Positions 18,227 to 30,100 of a stretch of DNA of 64,000 nucleotides are shown here, piece after piece. The stretch lies in assembly GCF_019795105.1 (NCBI RefSeq), contig NZ_JAIMFO010000004.1:434001-498000 (forward strand), given 5' to 3'. Numbering within the stretch: position 1 is the first letter of the stretch; the number at the start of each line of letters is the position of its first letter. This stretch comes from Collinsella ureilytica (GTDB taxonomy: Bacteria > Actinomycetota > Coriobacteriia > Coriobacteriales > Coriobacteriaceae). Below the pieces are notes generated by a model. That model was not told the DNA's origin, made no database searches, and saw only the letters and a program-made list of their open reading frames with translations. Made by a program: the position numbers and the translations under genes.

Positions 18227-20812
18227 CTACCGAATAACCAATACAAGCATCAAAAGAATGATTGATGCAATCAGACCAGCTACGAGTATGCGCCGATCTC
18301 GTGCGGGAAGCGGGGTGGATACGGCAGGCCGCGCCGGATCAAAACCACGTGCCTCCATAGAGGCGGCAAGCCGATCAGCGCGACGCCAAAGCCCTGAGGT
18401 CAAGGGTATGAGAATGGCACTATGGGCTGCAATGCGCCCGAGAAGTGACCCGCGATCAAGCGGAGCACCACGGCTTCGCTGCGTATCACCAATGCGCGTA
18501 TACTCCCTTGCCACAAGCGGCATGGTGGTAAGCGCAATAGACACCATCGTACGCACTGCGACAACCGAAGAACGCCGACGCAAAACGGGAGACACCAACT
18601 CTACTGCAGCATCAGCCAAATCTGATGAGCGCGTGGTACGCGCCACGACCTGAGCCCAGCCAAGAACAATCCCGAGCCGTAAAAGCGCATGGGCGCACCG
18701 CAAGGCTGCATGAGGATCAAGGCCAACAGGGCCGTATACAGCAACTGATGCAGAGCCATCGCACGATACGAGATTTGCCACCAGAGCGAGTATCGCAATA
18801 CCCAAGGCTGGAAGTGGTAGAAGAATACGTGACCCCTGTGTAGCGCTTGCTAGAAGCAAAACGCCAAGCGGGATGAGTGAGAGCACAAGCAGAGGTATCG
18901 GAGCTACGAGCACAAGCACCAGCATACAGATAAACAGTGCAAGTTTTACCCGAGCGTCAAGCGGGTGCGATCCGCTCATAAGCGATTGCGAGCGTGCCAG
19001 AACAGCTCTATACGCGCTCGATCGTTTAGAGGAAGTGCCTTCAAGCTCAAGAACTGATACGCGGACTGTAGGCAATGCAGGGAGAGACCGCTCAGACTCA
19101 AGAGTGGATGTATGCGCTCCATGCACGTGCTGTGCAGGCATGGAAGGCGCTGGAGCTGGAGCGAGCAAGGGATTGCTTGCGCTCAGCGCAATGGGCAGAG
19201 ATGCACGCCCTACAAACGCGGGTGTGTCCACCCCAGAGCCTGCTTCTTGTATCAGAGAAGCGTACTCGTCGGTGGTTCCTAAAAAGGCTAGCTGCCCTGC
19301 ACATAAGCAACCAACTCGATCTGCGGTATTAAGCCACTCATCAACATCGTGTGAAACGACGAGCACCGCTGCGCCATCATGAGCGCACTGCCGCGCCAAA
19401 CGATGCACATCAGCTGCGCCAGACGCATCCATTCCGGCTGTTGGCTCATCAAAGATATAGACATCGCTCCCTTGGGCAAGCGCCGAAGCAAGACAAACAC
19501 GGCGCTGTTGGCCACCTGAGAGCGAGAACGGATCACGATCCAGCAGGGCGGCGGGCACCTGTGCCGCCTCCACGGCACGAACCATACGATCAGCCACATT
19601 CTGAGAAGAATAACCTGCTTGCAGAGGAGCATAGGAGATTTCCTCGCGCACCGTCTCTAAGAAAAACTGGCTCTCTGGCCGCTGCTGAGCCAAGGCTGCA
19701 CATCCCGGCATGGCCGGCGCACCTGCAATAAGAACTTCTCCGCTCGAGGGGCGACGCAGTCCGGCTGCAAGTGCTGCAAGGCTTGATTTTCCAGAACCTG
19801 AAGGACCTATGATTAAAAGGATTTCTCCTGGCGCAACCGTAAGGGTAATGTGTGCGAGCGCGGGAGTCTTTGAGCCGTTGTGAAAAAACGAAACATCGCG
19901 CATCTCAAGCAGCGAGCCTGATGACGGGAAGGCACGATGTTCCTCGCTTTGAGTGGGCGCTGCACACACGCTGGCTGCACGTTCACGAGCAGCATGACCC
20001 TGACCTGCAATGCGATCCCAAAGCTCTTGCTTATGACTCAACAGCTTCTCTGGCCTGCCATCAAAAGCAATTTTTCCCCGATCGAGCACCACCACACGAT
20101 CGGCAGCGACCATCTCATACGGGTTATGAGTCACGAGCAACACGCCCAGACCCTCATCATGAGCAAGCCGCTTCACCATTGAGAAGATCGACGTACGAAG
20201 GGCTGGATCGAGCATGGCGGTCACTTCATCAAGCACCAAAAAGCGCGAGCGCTCAGCAAGTGCACCGGCAATTGCCACGCACACGAGCTCTCCACCCGAG
20301 AGCGTCCAGACCTCGCGCTCTTCAAAACCCAAAAGGCCTGTTGCTTTTAGCGCCGCCGTCACGCGTTCGCGTACCTCAGACTCGGCACAGCCCCGGTTAA
20401 TCGGTGTAAAAGCAACTTCAGATAAGACCGTCTCGGCAACAATGTGGTCGGTTGGGTCTTGCGCAACCGATGCCACAAAGCGGCGAGCACGCGCACGCGA
20501 ACGACGTGTGGCAGCAGGATCCATACCGCATATACGAACTGTTCCCGCATCCGATACCAGCGTGGCTGCAGCAAGGCGAGCAAGGGTAGTTTTTCCCGAC
20601 CCATTCTCACCTGCAAGTGCCACCAGCTCACCGGGGCACAGCGTGAACGATACGCCATCGAGGATTTGCACGTCTCCCATGCTCACGCGAGCATCGGTAA
20701 GAACAATAGCTGCGTCAGTCCCCGCATCCTCTTGGCCAACAGGTACCGCACGCAACCGATTGGTGTCAGAGGTCGGTTCTTGGAAGCTCTCTGTCTTAGA
20801 AACCCAGTCCAT
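18227..20812 (-). CDS. Single-chain ECF transporter energising module (EcfA-EcfA'-EcfT fusion)
   Basis: An 861-residue fusion of two ABC ATPases and the transmembrane coupling protein of an energy-coupling-factor vitamin/metal importer. First ATPase: Walker A 68-75 (GENGSGKT), signature LSGGE, Walker B FLVLDE. Second: Walker A 335-342 (GPSGSGKS), signature LSGGQ, Walker B VYIFDEPTAG. From about residue 610 there is an EcfT/CbiQ-like domain with several membrane helices and both coupling motifs (QRSRG and MEARG). The usual arrangement is three separate proteins. No substrate-binding S component is adjacent, so this is probably a shared group II module. It overlaps the DUF1648 gene by 17 bp and is followed by truA. 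The frame is continuous through both linkers. Confidence 0.88.
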   Translation of the reverse strand: MDWVSKTESFQEPTSDTNRLRAVPVGQEDAGTDAAIVLTDARVSMGDVQILDGVSFTLCPGELVALAGENGSGKTTLARLAAATLVSDAGTVRICGMDPAATRRSRARARRFVASVAQDPTDHIVAETVLSEVAFTPINRGCAESEVRERVTAALKATGLLGFEEREVWTLSGGELVCVAIAGALAERSRFLVLDEVTAMLDPALRTSIFSMVKRLAHDEGLGVLLVTHNPYEMVAADRVVVLDRGKIAFDGRPEKLLSHKQELWDRIAGQGHAARERAASVCAAPTQSEEHRAFPSSGSLLEMRDVSFFHNGSKTPALAHITLTVAPGEILLIIGPSGSGKSSLAALAAGLRRPSSGEVLIAGAPAMPGCAALAQQRPESQFFLETVREEISYAPLQAGYSSQNVADRMVRAVEAAQVPAALLDRDPFSLSGGQQRRVCLASALAQGSDVYIFDEPTAGMDASGAADVHRLARQCAHDGAAVLVVSHDVDEWLNTADRVGCLCAGQLAFLGTTDEYASLIQEAGSGVDTPAFVGRASLPIALSASNPLLAPAPAPSMPAQHVHGAHTSTLESERSLPALPTVRVSVLELEGTSSKRSSAYRAVLARSQSLMSGSHPLDARVKLALFICMLVLVLVAPIPLLVLSLIPLGVLLLASATQGSRILLPLPALGIAILALVANLVSCDGSASVAVYGPVGLDPHAALRCAHALLRLGIVLGWAQVVARTTRSSDLADAAVELVSPVLRRRSSVVAVRTMVSIALTTMPLVAREYTRIGDTQRSRGAPLDRGSLLGRIAAHSAILIPLTSGLWRRADRLAASMEARGFDPARPAVSTPLPARDRRILVAGLIASIILLMLVLVIR

Positions 20813-21182
20813 GTCCCGTTATAACCATATAAAGCATGTACGCATTCGCAGCATTAAGAATCAAAGCGGTAATGATGCCGTTGCGCATAAAGCGCTCAAA
20901 GGTCATCACTGCCATGGATGGCTCATCATTAAGAGCTGATGCCGACTTTTTTCCACTTGCAAGTGTGGCCAAACTCAACAGCAAGCAAAGGACAGGCAAG
21001 AGGAGGAGCTCAAAACGACTGCCCCAGCGCAGTACCTCCCCGTCCTGCGCAATCCTCATGGGTACGCTTTCAGCTAAGCCCGGAACAATCAGAGCCGCAG
21101 CCACCATAGGAATGAATGCCAACACGATGAGCACCATCGCCATGATGCCGCCACGCTTGCCAAATGCAAATATTGAGAACAT
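20796..21182 (-). CDS. DUF1648-type small membrane protein
   Basis: 128 residues with three membrane segments (about 14-36, 60-78, 100-122). A DUF1648-like loop, SVPMRIAQDGEVLRWGSRFE, resembles the family motif with conserved proline and G-x-x-x-R-W-G. The function of the family is not established; some members are SdpI-related. The ATG at 21182 has GAGGAGA 5 nt upstream; the open frame before it overlaps ychF in another frame and is not coding. It lies 13 bp after ychF and overlaps the fused ECF gene, so ychF, this gene, the ECF gene and truA appear to form one transcription unit. Confidence 0.7.
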   Translation of the reverse strand: MFSIFAFGKRGGIMAMVLIVLAFIPMVAAALIVPGLAESVPMRIAQDGEVLRWGSRFELLLLPVLCLLLSLATLASGKKSASALNDEPSMAVMTFERFMRNGIITALILNAANAYMLYMVITGHGLGF

Positions 21183-21195
21183 AGTGTCTCCTCGT

Positions 21196-22260
21196 TTAAA
21201 CGTTGAAGCGGAAGTGAACCACATCACCGTCGACCATAACGTAGTCTTTTCCTTCCATGCGGAGCTTGCCAGCAGCTCGAGCTCCCTGCTCTCCACCAAG
21301 CTCAACATAGTCGTCATACGAAATAACTTCGGCCTTAATAAAACCACGCTGAAAATCAGTATGGATCACACCGGCAGCCTCAGGAGCCGTAGCACCTTGG
21401 CGAACCGTCCACGCACGAACTTCCTGTTCACCGGCGGTAAAATAGCTCTGCAAGCCAAGGAGGCGATATGCAGCTTGCGCCAAGGTCTCAAGGCCTGAAT
21501 GCTCAAGACCTAAATCGGCCAGATACTCTGCAGCCTCATGAGGCTCGAGCTCAGAAAGCTCAGCTTCAACCTTGGCACAAATGGGAATTGGAGGCACGCC
21601 CGCGATGGGGGTCAGTTCTTCACCTAAGGCATCTTCATCAACGTTGGCAACATAGAGCATGGGCTTCATGGTGAGCAAGAAAAACTCGCGTGCACAGGCT
21701 CGCTCCTCCGCGCTCATCTCCAGAGCCGCTGCTCGATTACCCTCATTCAGCCATGCTATGAGTCGGCGGGCAAGGTCGAGCTTATTTCCCAAGGCGCGAT
21801 CACGACGCGCCTCCTTCTCCAGTTTGGGAACCTGCTTCTCAAGCGTTTGAATGTCGGCAAGTACAAGTTCGGTCATGATAGTCTCAGCATCACTTGCCGG
21901 GTCTACCCTGCCATCTACATGCACCACGTCAGGATCCTTGAAATAGCGCACTACCTCACAAATTGCATCCGTCTCGCGGATATTTGCTAAGAACTGATTA
22001 CCAAGACCCTCGCCCTCGTTGGCACCCTTCACCAAGCCTGCAATGTCTACGAACTCAACAGTTGCAGGTAAGATTCGCTTTGGCTGCACGATTTTTGCAA
22101 GCTCATGAAGACGAGCATCGGGCACGTCTACAATCCCAACATTCGGATCAATTGTTGCAAATGGATAATTAGCAGCAAGACCGCCTTTTTTAGTGAGAGC
22201 GGTAAACAGGGTTGACTTGCCAACGTTGGGCAAGCCGACGATGCCGATCGATAGAGCCAT
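21196..22260 (-). CDS. ychF: YchF/Ola1-type P-loop NTPase
   Basis: A 354-residue translation-associated ATPase that binds ribosomes. G1 is GLPNVGKST (about 8-16), followed by the DIAGLVKGANEGEGLGNQFL switch region. The specificity motif is NVDE rather than NKxD, the change that explains ATP over GTP preference in this family. A C-terminal TGS domain (WTVRQGATAPEAAG, DFQRGFIKAEV) completes it. The ATG at 22260 has GGAGG 8 nt upstream. First clear gene of the ychF-to-truA cluster, about 390 bp downstream of rpoC and beyond its terminator. Confidence 0.95.
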   Translation of the reverse strand: MALSIGIVGLPNVGKSTLFTALTKKGGLAANYPFATIDPNVGIVDVPDARLHELAKIVQPKRILPATVEFVDIAGLVKGANEGEGLGNQFLANIRETDAICEVVRYFKDPDVVHVDGRVDPASDAETIMTELVLADIQTLEKQVPKLEKEARRDRALGNKLDLARRLIAWLNEGNRAAALEMSAEERACAREFFLLTMKPMLYVANVDEDALGEELTPIAGVPPIPICAKVEAELSELEPHEAAEYLADLGLEHSGLETLAQAAYRLLGLQSYFTAGEQEVRAWTVRQGATAPEAAGVIHTDFQRGFIKAEVISYDDYVELGGEQGARAAGKLRMEGKDYVMVDGDVVHFRFNV

Positions 22261-22362
22261 GAGTTCATCCTCCAGGTGCACACCGGACAAGCCGGCTTCA
22301 CAGCTAACCGCACAACCATAGCACGACAAGCCCTGCTCGTAGTGGATGGTTAGCAAAGCACC

Positions 22363-22545
22363 TTAAGCGTCAGAAGAGCCGCTCACTTCTGCAAGAATCG
22401 CATAGAGGTTGATAGCGTTTACGGCGGTAAGCAGCGTGCCAAATATACATACGGCTCCAACAAAGTACCACCAGAAATCCTCGAGATCCGCTCTGAGAAT
22501 CGGCTGGCCTCCCCTGCTATAGCACCAGTCGCGTATTCGGTACAA
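22363..22545 (-). CDS. Possible small membrane protein
   Basis: An open frame of up to 60 codons between the rpoC terminator and ychF. It encodes one hydrophobic helix (EDFWWYFVGAVCIFGTLL and onward) and a polar C-terminus ending SGSSDA. There is no ATG; a TTG begins the frame at 22545, and a GGGGAGG lies inside it, so the true start may be a rare codon near 22500. Composition looks protein-like, but without comparison this remains doubtful. Confidence 0.3.
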   Translation of the reverse strand: MYRIRDWCYSRGGQPILRADLEDFWWYFVGAVCIFGTLLTAVNAINLYAILAEVSGSSDA

Positions 22546-22565
22546 ATCACCAGCTCACAACGATT

Positions 22566-22604
22566 AAGAAAACGCCCCAGATCCGAGCATAGCGGATCCG
22601 GGGC
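22566..22604 (-). terminator. Terminator of rpoB-rpoC
   Basis: On the minus strand a stem of about 12 bp (GCCCCGGATCCG with CGGATCTGGGGC, one mismatch) and a 7-nt loop are followed by GTTTTCTT. It lies about 45 bp beyond the rpoC stop. Confidence 0.85.
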
Positions 22605-22649
22605 GCTCACAACAAGCAATCGCTCTCAGTAGCTGAGAGAACGGACAGC

Positions 22650-25600
22650 TTAGTCCTCGCTCTCCTCAGGGCCATCGGCGTCATCTGACTCAACAAGCTG
22701 GTTGAGAAGCTCATCCAACGAGGCCATGTCCTCGTTAATAACGCCGCCGGCCTTAGAAGCAGAAGAGTCTGCCGGGGCACCAATCATCTCCTCATCGGAG
22801 TTGAAGTGGCTGCGCGGAGCGCTTGAGCCGAGCAAGATGTCGTCAGAGCCATCTGGCGAGAAGACCATCTGCAACAGCTGCGAGAGATCCTCATCATCGG
22901 CAATGTCCTCAGGCTTATCCAGGATATGAAGCAGGTTGTGCTGCTCCAAGCCATCGCGAAGCTCCTCGATCGCCTTCGCACCAATGCCATCGATGCGCAG
23001 GAGATCTTCCTCAGACTTGCCAACCAGATCGCCCACGTTCTCAATGCCAACCTCACTGAACTTATTTGTCCAGCGCTGAGATACGCCCAGATCATCAAAG
23101 AGATACAGGCGTGCATCTTCAGCAGAGATGGTACGACCATTGCGCGTAAGGGATCCGTCTACGCCGCCAAACTCGTCGTAGCCAGCCCAATCGAGCTCTT
23201 GTGGCAGCTGCCCATCGAGCTCTTTGAGCTCCTCAGGTGCCCAGTCAGGCAAGGACTTCTGACCCTGAGCCGCACGCTCAATGGCGCGATACCCATCGGC
23301 TGTACGGTAGGTAAGCTGAGCATCGTCATAGGGCTTCAAACCCGTACCCACAGGAATCTTCTTGCCCACAATAACGTTGGACTTCAGATCCAGCAGGCGA
23401 TCAACCTTGCCCTCAATGGCAGCCTCGGTAAGCACGCCAGCAGTGCGGATAAAGGATGCAGAAGACAGCCACGAGTCAATGCTTGAGGCAACCTTCAAGG
23501 TGCCCAAGATAACCGGCTCGGACGTAGGTGGATTACCACCCTCGCGAGCCACGCGCTCAACCTCATCGGCATACTCGTAGCGATCCACATACTGACCCAG
23601 CAAGTAGCGAGAGTCACCCGGGTTGGTAATCTGAACGCGACGCAGCATCTGGCGAGCAATGACCTCGATATGCTTATCGTTCAGGTCAACACCCTGGCTC
23701 GTATAGACGTCCTTCACGCTCTTCACGAAGGTGTGCATCGTGCTTTCAATATCGGTCAGACGACGCAGGTTTCTAAAGTTCACAAAGCCCTTGGTGATCT
23801 GATCACCAGCGCGAACCTCGCAACCATCCTCAATCTCGGGCATAAAGCGAACCGATGCAGGCACGCGCTTCTCTTCCAGTACGCGAGTGGCGTCATCCGG
23901 ATCGGTGATCGTCAGTACGTACTCGGACTTCTCCGGCTTAATAGAGAGATGACCGGTGAAGGTAGCCAGATCGGCCTCGCGACCCAAGATCTTCTCATTC
24001 ACGTTGCCAACAACGTCAAACATACGACCAACGGTGGGCAGACCCTGCGTAATATCGTCAACGCCAGCAACACCACCGGAGTGAATGGTGCGCATCGTCA
24101 GCTGTGTACCCGGCTCACCAATGGACTGGGCAGCAATAATACCAACGGCGGTACCAATGGCAACCGGGCGGCGGGTTGAAAGATCCCAGCCATAGCACTT
24201 CTGGCAAACGCCATAGTGAGAGCGGCAGGTCAGAAGGGCGCGAAGCTTAATCTTCTTGATACCCGCAGCAACTAGGCGCTCAAGATCGGCCTCAGACTCA
24301 ATATAGGCATCTCGAGCCAACAGCACCGTGCCATCTGATGCAACAACGTCGTCTGCCAGGCAGCGACCCACCAGATCAACATTCAAGTCATCGGTGCCAG
24401 CAGCCACGAGGTCATAGGTTACGCCCTCGGTGGTGCCGCAGTCGTCCTCGCGAACGATCACGTCTTGTGCCACGTCGACCAAACGACGAGTGAGGTATCC
24501 GGAGTCAGACGTGTGTGATGCCGTGTCTACCAGACCCTTACGAGCACCGTACGTAGAGATGAAGTACTCAAGCGGGAGCAGACCCTCGCGGAAGTTTGCC
24601 TTAATGGGAAGGTCGATCGTCTCACCAGACATATCTGCCATCAGACCACGCATACCACCAAGCTGGCGGAGCTGCGTCTTCGAACCACGAGCACCGGAGT
24701 CGGCCATCATGTAGATGGGGTTCTCCTCGTCAAAGAGGTCAAGCATCTTAGCAGCTACCGCATCGGTTGCTGAAGTCCACTCATTAACAACCTCGATATG
24801 GCGCTCCTGCTCGTTGAGGAAGCCCTCCTCGTAGTACTCGTTGATCTGGTCAACCTTTGCCTGAGCGTCCGCCAAGATCTGAGGCTTATCCTCAGGAATT
24901 AGAGCATCCCAAAGCGAGATCGTAAGGCCTGCGCGGGTAGCGTAGTGGAAGCCAGAGAACTTAATGGCGTCCAGAATCGGACCCACCTGAGCCTGCGGAT
25001 AGCGGTCGCAGCAGGTTGCTACGAGACGAGCCACATCGCCCTTGATCATCTTATAGTTGATGAACTCATAGTCTTCAGGCAGGCACTGACGGTTGAAGAT
25101 GATGCGACCAATCGTCGTCTCAAAGCGAGCCGTACGTTTTCCGGTCACGTCAAAGTCAACATACTCGCCACGATTTTGCATCACGCGGAAGATGAGCTTG
25201 CCATCCTCCTCAGCGTTGGCATTCTCAGCGCTCACGCGAACCTGAATCTTGGCCTGCAAATCAACATCGGCGCGAGCATCGTAGGCTGCAAGCGCATCGT
25301 TAAAGCTGGCAAAAATGTGACCCTCGCCAGGCAGATCATCGCGAGCCTGAGTGAGGTAGTACACGCCGATGATCATGTCCTGAGAAGGAATGTTCACAGG
25401 CTTGCCTGATGCCGGGGAGCGCAGGTTATTTGAGGAAAGCATGAGCACGCGAGCCTCGGCCTGTGCCTGCAACGACAAGGGCACATGAACCGACATCTGG
25501 TCGCCGTCAAAGTCCGCGTTGAACGGAGCGCAGACGAGCGGATGCAGGTGAATGGCATTACCCTCAACGAGGACGGGCTCAAAGGCCTGAATCGACAACC

Positions 25601-27116
25601 GGTGCAGCGTTGGGGCACGGTTGAGGAGCACCAAGCGACCGTCGATGACCTCTTCCAAGATGTCCCACACAAAGCTGGCGCTGCGATCAATTGCGCGCTT
25701 AGCACTCTTGATATTCTCAACCTTGCCCAGCTCTACCAAGCGCTTCATAACAAAGGGCTTGAACAGCTCAAGTGCCATGGCCTTAGGCAGGCCGCACTCG
25801 TGAAGCTTGAGCTTGGGGTCGGTAACAATAACCGAACGACCGGAGTAGTCTACGCGCTTACCCAACAGGTTCTGACGGAAACGACCCTGCTTGCCCTTCA
25901 AGGCCTCAGCAAGAGACTTGAGCGGACGGCCACCGCGTCCAGAAACCGGACGACCACGACGGCCATTATCGAAGAGGGCGTCAACCGACTCCTGAAGCAT
26001 GCGCTTCTCGTTGTTTACGATGATCGCAGGGGCATCCAGGTCAAGCAGGCGCTTGAGACGGTTGTTACGATTAATCACGCGACGATACAGATCGTTTAAG
26101 TCAGACGCGGCAAAGCGACCACCATCGAGCTGCACCATGGGGCGCAGATCAGGCGGAATAACCGGAACCACGTCAAGCACCATATTGGCTGGATCGTTGC
26201 CACCCTTTAAGAAGGCGTCTACCACCTCGAGGCGCTTCACTGCCTTCTCACGGCGCTGCTTTTGACCATCAACGTCGGCAATGATCTCTTTGAGCTCCTC
26301 TGCCTCAACTGCCAAGTCAATGCCACGCAAAAGTTCGCGAATGGCCTCGGCACCCATGCCACCCTTGAAGTACATGGAGTAATAGCGGCGCATCTCGCGG
26401 AAAAGCGGCTCGTCAGACACCAGGTCGCGAGCGGTGAGCTTCATGAAGGCGTTAAAGGCATCCTTGCGGAGTTGCTTTTCTTCCTTCATCTCCTCTTCAA
26501 TGTCGATGATACCCGCAGCAACCTCTTCGGGAGTCAGCGGCTCTTCATCAGAGAAGTCATCAAAGTTCTCAGGGTCACCCTGGGCTTTCAGGCTCTCAAC
26601 CTGGCGAGCGCACTCGGCATCAATCTCTTCCAGATCGGCTGCGAGCTCCTCACGCAGATCGTCAGCATCGGCCTCGCGAGCCTCGTAGTCTACCTCGGTC
26701 ACGATATAGCTCGCGAAGTAGAGTACCTTCTCCAGATCCTTGGACTTAATATCCAAAAGACGACTCATGGGGAAGCTCGTAGGACTCTTGAAGTACCAGA
26801 TATGGCTTACCGGAGCGGCAAGCTCAATATGACCCATGCGATCGCGGCGAACCTTGGCCGAGGTAACCTCGACACCGCAGCGCTCGCAGACAATGCCCTT
26901 AAAACGGATGCCCTTATACTTGCCGCACGAGCACTCCCAATCCTTTGCAGGACCGAAAATCTTCTCGCAGAACAGGCCATCACGCTCGGGCTTTAAGGTG
27001 CGGTAGTTAATGGTCTCAGGCTTTTTAACCTCACCATGTGACCAAGAACGAATCTGGTCAGCCGAGGCAAGGGAGATCTTTACCGCATCGAAATCGCTAG
27101 CTTCGAAATCTGCCAC
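22650..27116 (-). CDS. rpoC: RNA polymerase beta-prime subunit with C-terminal HhH and acidic extension
   Basis: 1488 residues. Expected motifs are present: the first zinc site CSCGKYKGI...CERCG near the N-terminus, the active-site NADFDGDQM, the second zinc site [11 protein letters not shown], the trigger-loop region (MRTIHSGG) and the terminal [10 protein letters not shown]. The usual protein ends soon after that. Here about 230 further residues follow, including a helix-hairpin-helix-like unit at 1344-1393 ([19 protein letters not shown]) resembling the alpha-subunit C-terminal domain, then a very acidic tail. The GTG at 27116 has AAGGAG 8 nt upstream, inside the end of rpoB. Cotranscribed with rpoB (5-bp gap) and terminated at 22566-22604. 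Confidence 0.97.
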   Translation of the reverse strand: MADFEASDFDAVKISLASADQIRSWSHGEVKKPETINYRTLKPERDGLFCEKIFGPAKDWECSCGKYKGIRFKGIVCERCGVEVTSAKVRRDRMGHIELAAPVSHIWYFKSPTSFPMSRLLDIKSKDLEKVLYFASYIVTEVDYEAREADADDLREELAADLEEIDAECARQVESLKAQGDPENFDDFSDEEPLTPEEVAAGIIDIEEEMKEEKQLRKDAFNAFMKLTARDLVSDEPLFREMRRYYSMYFKGGMGAEAIRELLRGIDLAVEAEELKEIIADVDGQKQRREKAVKRLEVVDAFLKGGNDPANMVLDVVPVIPPDLRPMVQLDGGRFAASDLNDLYRRVINRNNRLKRLLDLDAPAIIVNNEKRMLQESVDALFDNGRRGRPVSGRGGRPLKSLAEALKGKQGRFRQNLLGKRVDYSGRSVIVTDPKLKLHECGLPKAMALELFKPFVMKRLVELGKVENIKSAKRAIDRSASFVWDILEEVIDGRLVLLNRAPTLHRLSIQAFEPVLVEGNAIHLHPLVCAPFNADFDGDQMSVHVPLSLQAQAEARVLMLSSNNLRSPASGKPVNIPSQDMIIGVYYLTQARDDLPGEGHIFASFNDALAAYDARADVDLQAKIQVRVSAENANAEEDGKLIFRVMQNRGEYVDFDVTGKRTARFETTIGRIIFNRQCLPEDYEFINYKMIKGDVARLVATCCDRYPQAQVGPILDAIKFSGFHYATRAGLTISLWDALIPEDKPQILADAQAKVDQINEYYEEGFLNEQERHIEVVNEWTSATDAVAAKMLDLFDEENPIYMMADSGARGSKTQLRQLGGMRGLMADMSGETIDLPIKANFREGLLPLEYFISTYGARKGLVDTASHTSDSGYLTRRLVDVAQDVIVREDDCGTTEGVTYDLVAAGTDDLNVDLVGRCLADDVVASDGTVLLARDAYIESEADLERLVAAGIKKIKLRALLTCRSHYGVCQKCYGWDLSTRRPVAIGTAVGIIAAQSIGEPGTQLTMRTIHSGGVAGVDDITQGLPTVGRMFDVVGNVNEKILGREADLATFTGHLSIKPEKSEYVLTITDPDDATRVLEEKRVPASVRFMPEIEDGCEVRAGDQITKGFVNFRNLRRLTDIESTMHTFVKSVKDVYTSQGVDLNDKHIEVIARQMLRRVQITNPGDSRYLLGQYVDRYEYADEVERVAREGGNPPTSEPVILGTLKVASSIDSWLSSASFIRTAGVLTEAAIEGKVDRLLDLKSNVIVGKKIPVGTGLKPYDDAQLTYRTADGYRAIERAAQGQKSLPDWAPEELKELDGQLPQELDWAGYDEFGGVDGSLTRNGRTISAEDARLYLFDDLGVSQRWTNKFSEVGIENVGDLVGKSEEDLLRIDGIGAKAIEELRDGLEQHNLLHILDKPEDIADDEDLSQLLQMVFSPDGSDDILLGSSAPRSHFNSDEEMIGAPADSSASKAGGVINEDMASLDELLNQLVESDDADGPEESED

Positions 27117-27121
27117 AGTGC

Positions 27122-30100
27122 TTACTCCTTCGCAGAGGTAGTCGCCACAGGCTCGCCGATAAGCTCATCGGCGGCGGCGTCGACGGAATCGATGATGGAA
27201 GCGTCAGCAAGGTCTGCCAAAACATCCTCGGTTTCGCGGTCAAGATCGTTCAGATCAATCGCAGGCTCAGCTGAGCGCTCCTGCATGGGCTGGATATCCA
27301 AGGCAAGGGAGCGGATCTCTTTCACCAGCACCTTGAAGGACTCAGGAATACCTGCCATGGGGACGTTGTCACCCTTGACGATGGACTCGTACGTCTTCAC
27401 ACGACCGATCGTATCGTCAGACTTGACGGTCAAAATCTCCTGGAGCACGTTGGAGGCACCGTAGGCATACAGTGCCCAAACCTCCATCTCACCAAAGCGC
27501 TGACCACCAAACTGAGCCTTACCACCCAAGGGCTGCTGGGTAACCAAGCTGTAAGGACCAGTTGAGCGTGCGTGGATCTTGTCGTCAACCATGTGGCCGA
27601 GCTTCAAGATATAGGAGGTACCCACGGTAATGGGCTCGCGGAACTGCTCACCAGAGCGGCCATCATAAAGAACTGCCTTACCGCGCTCGTCGAGCTGGGT
27701 CACAAAAGAAGGATCCATATGCTCGCCAAAACGCTCAGTAGCAAGGTTCAAGAGGTTCTTGTTCGCACGACGAATGACCTCGGCAATCTCGTCTTCCTTG
27801 GCACCATCAAAGACAGGCGTGGAGACAAAGAAGGGGCCGGGCACGTAGCGATCAGAGTCGTCAGACTCAGGATCCCAGCCTGCAGCTGCCGCCCAACCAA
27901 GGTGGCACTCAAGCAACTGACCAACGTTCATACGAGAAGGAACGCCCAGCGGGTTCAAGATGACGTCGATAGGCGTACCGTCTGCCATATACGGCATGTC
28001 CTCAACTGGCAAAACCTCGCAGATAACGCCCTTGTTACCGTGGCGACCAGCAATCTTGTCACCCTGCTGAATCTTGCGGCGCTGAGCCACATAGACACGA
28101 ACCATCTCATTGACGCCCGGAGCCAGATCGTCTCCAGCCTCGCGGCTAAAACGCACTACGTCAATAACGCGACCATAGGCACCATGGGGCATCTTCAAAG
28201 AGGTATCGCGCACGTCGTGAGCCTTGGCACCAAAGATGGCGCGAAGCAGACGCTCCTCAGCCGTTAGCGCACTCTCGCCCTTCGGGGTCACCTTACCAAC
28301 GAGGATGTCTCCCGGTCCTACCTCAGCACCAATGCGGATGATGCCGTCCTCATCAAGGTTGGCAAGCATGTCCTCAGAGAGGTTCGGGATCTCACGCGTG
28401 ATCTCCTCAGGACCGAGCTTGGTATCACGAGCATCAATCTCGTGACGAGAGATATTGATGGTGGTGAGCAGGTCTTCGGAGACCAGACGCTCAGAAACAA
28501 CAATACCGTCCTCGTAGTTGAAGCCCTCCCAAGGCATATAGGCCACGGTGAGGTTTTGGCCGAGGGCAAGCTCGCCGTGATCAGTGGAAGGACCGTCTGC
28601 TAGGGGCTGACCCATCACAACCGTGTCGCCAGCGCGAACAAGCGGGCGATGGTTGATGCAGGTGCTCTGGTTGGAGCGCTGATACTTAGGCAGGGCGTAC
28701 TCGTCTAAGCCCTCGTCAGTCTTGACCGTAATCTTGGAGGCATCGGCAAAGATAACCTCGCCTGCGCGGCGAGCCAGCGTAACCTCGCCAGAGTCAATAG
28801 CGGCGCGGCGCTCAACACCCGTACCAATATAGGGAGCGGCAGGACGTACCAGCGGCACAGCCTGGCGCTGCATGTTAGCACCCATGAGGGTACGCTTGGC
28901 GTCATCGTGCTCCAAGAACGGAATGAGGGTCGCGGCGACCGAGATCATCTGACGCAGCGAGACATCCATATAGTCAACGGTCTCAAGCGGCACATCTGCA
29001 GGAGCACCAAAGGAGCCGTCAAAGTCGCGGGTACGAGCAACCACCGTGTGAGGACGCACCAGCTTGCCATCGGCGTCAAGCGCTACAAACTCGCCCGTCT
29101 CAGGGTCAAGCGGCGTGTTGGCCGGGGCAATGATATGGCTTTCTTCCTCGTCGGCCGTCATCCAGTCAATCTGATTGGTAGCAACGCCATTTTCTACCCG
29201 ACGATACGGAGCCTCAATAAAGCCATAGTCATTCACCCGTGCATAGAGGGCGAGCGAACCAATAAGACCAATGTTGGGGCCTTCGGGCGTCTCAATCGGG
29301 CACATGCGGCTGTAGTGAGAGTTATGAACGTCGCGCACGGCCGTGGGCACATTCGTACGACGGCTGGAACCAGACTTGTGACCGGCCAAGCCACCGGGAC
29401 CGAGCGCAGAGAGACGACGCTTGTGCGTAAGGCCAGTCAGCGGGTTGGACTGATCCATAAACTGGGAGAGCTGTGAGGAGCCGAAGAACTCCTTAATGGC
29501 TGCCACGATCGGGCGGATATTGATCAGGCTCTGAGGCGTGATCTCATCCACATCCTGGGAGTTCATGCGCTCGCGAACCACGCGCTCCATACGGCTCATA
29601 CCAATACGGAACTGGTTGGCAACAAGCTCACCCACAGTACGAATACGACGGTTGCCAAAGTGGTCAATATCATCCACCTTGCAACCCGGATCACCTGCGG
29701 CAAGCGCCAAGAGATAGCGCAGGGTAGCCACAATATCCTCGTCAGTTAACACCGTGACATCCTCAGTCGTGTCAAGGTTAAGCTTCTTGTCAACCTTATA
29801 ACGACCAACGCGAGCAAGGTCATAGCGCTGCGGGTTAAAGAGCAAGCCCTCAAGCAGGCTGCGTGAAGCCTCAACGGTGGGCGGCTCGCCCGGACGCAGG
29901 CGACGATAGATCTCAATCAAGGCGTCTTCGCGGGTCAAGGCAGTATCGCGCTCGATGGAACGCTTGACAATGTCGGCATCGCCCAAGAGCTCAATGAGGT
30001 CATCGTTGGTGGGTGCAATATCTAGGGCGCGCAAGAACATGGTGGCAGACTGCTTGCGCTTGCGGTCAATGGAGACTACGAGCTGATCGCGCTTGTCAAT

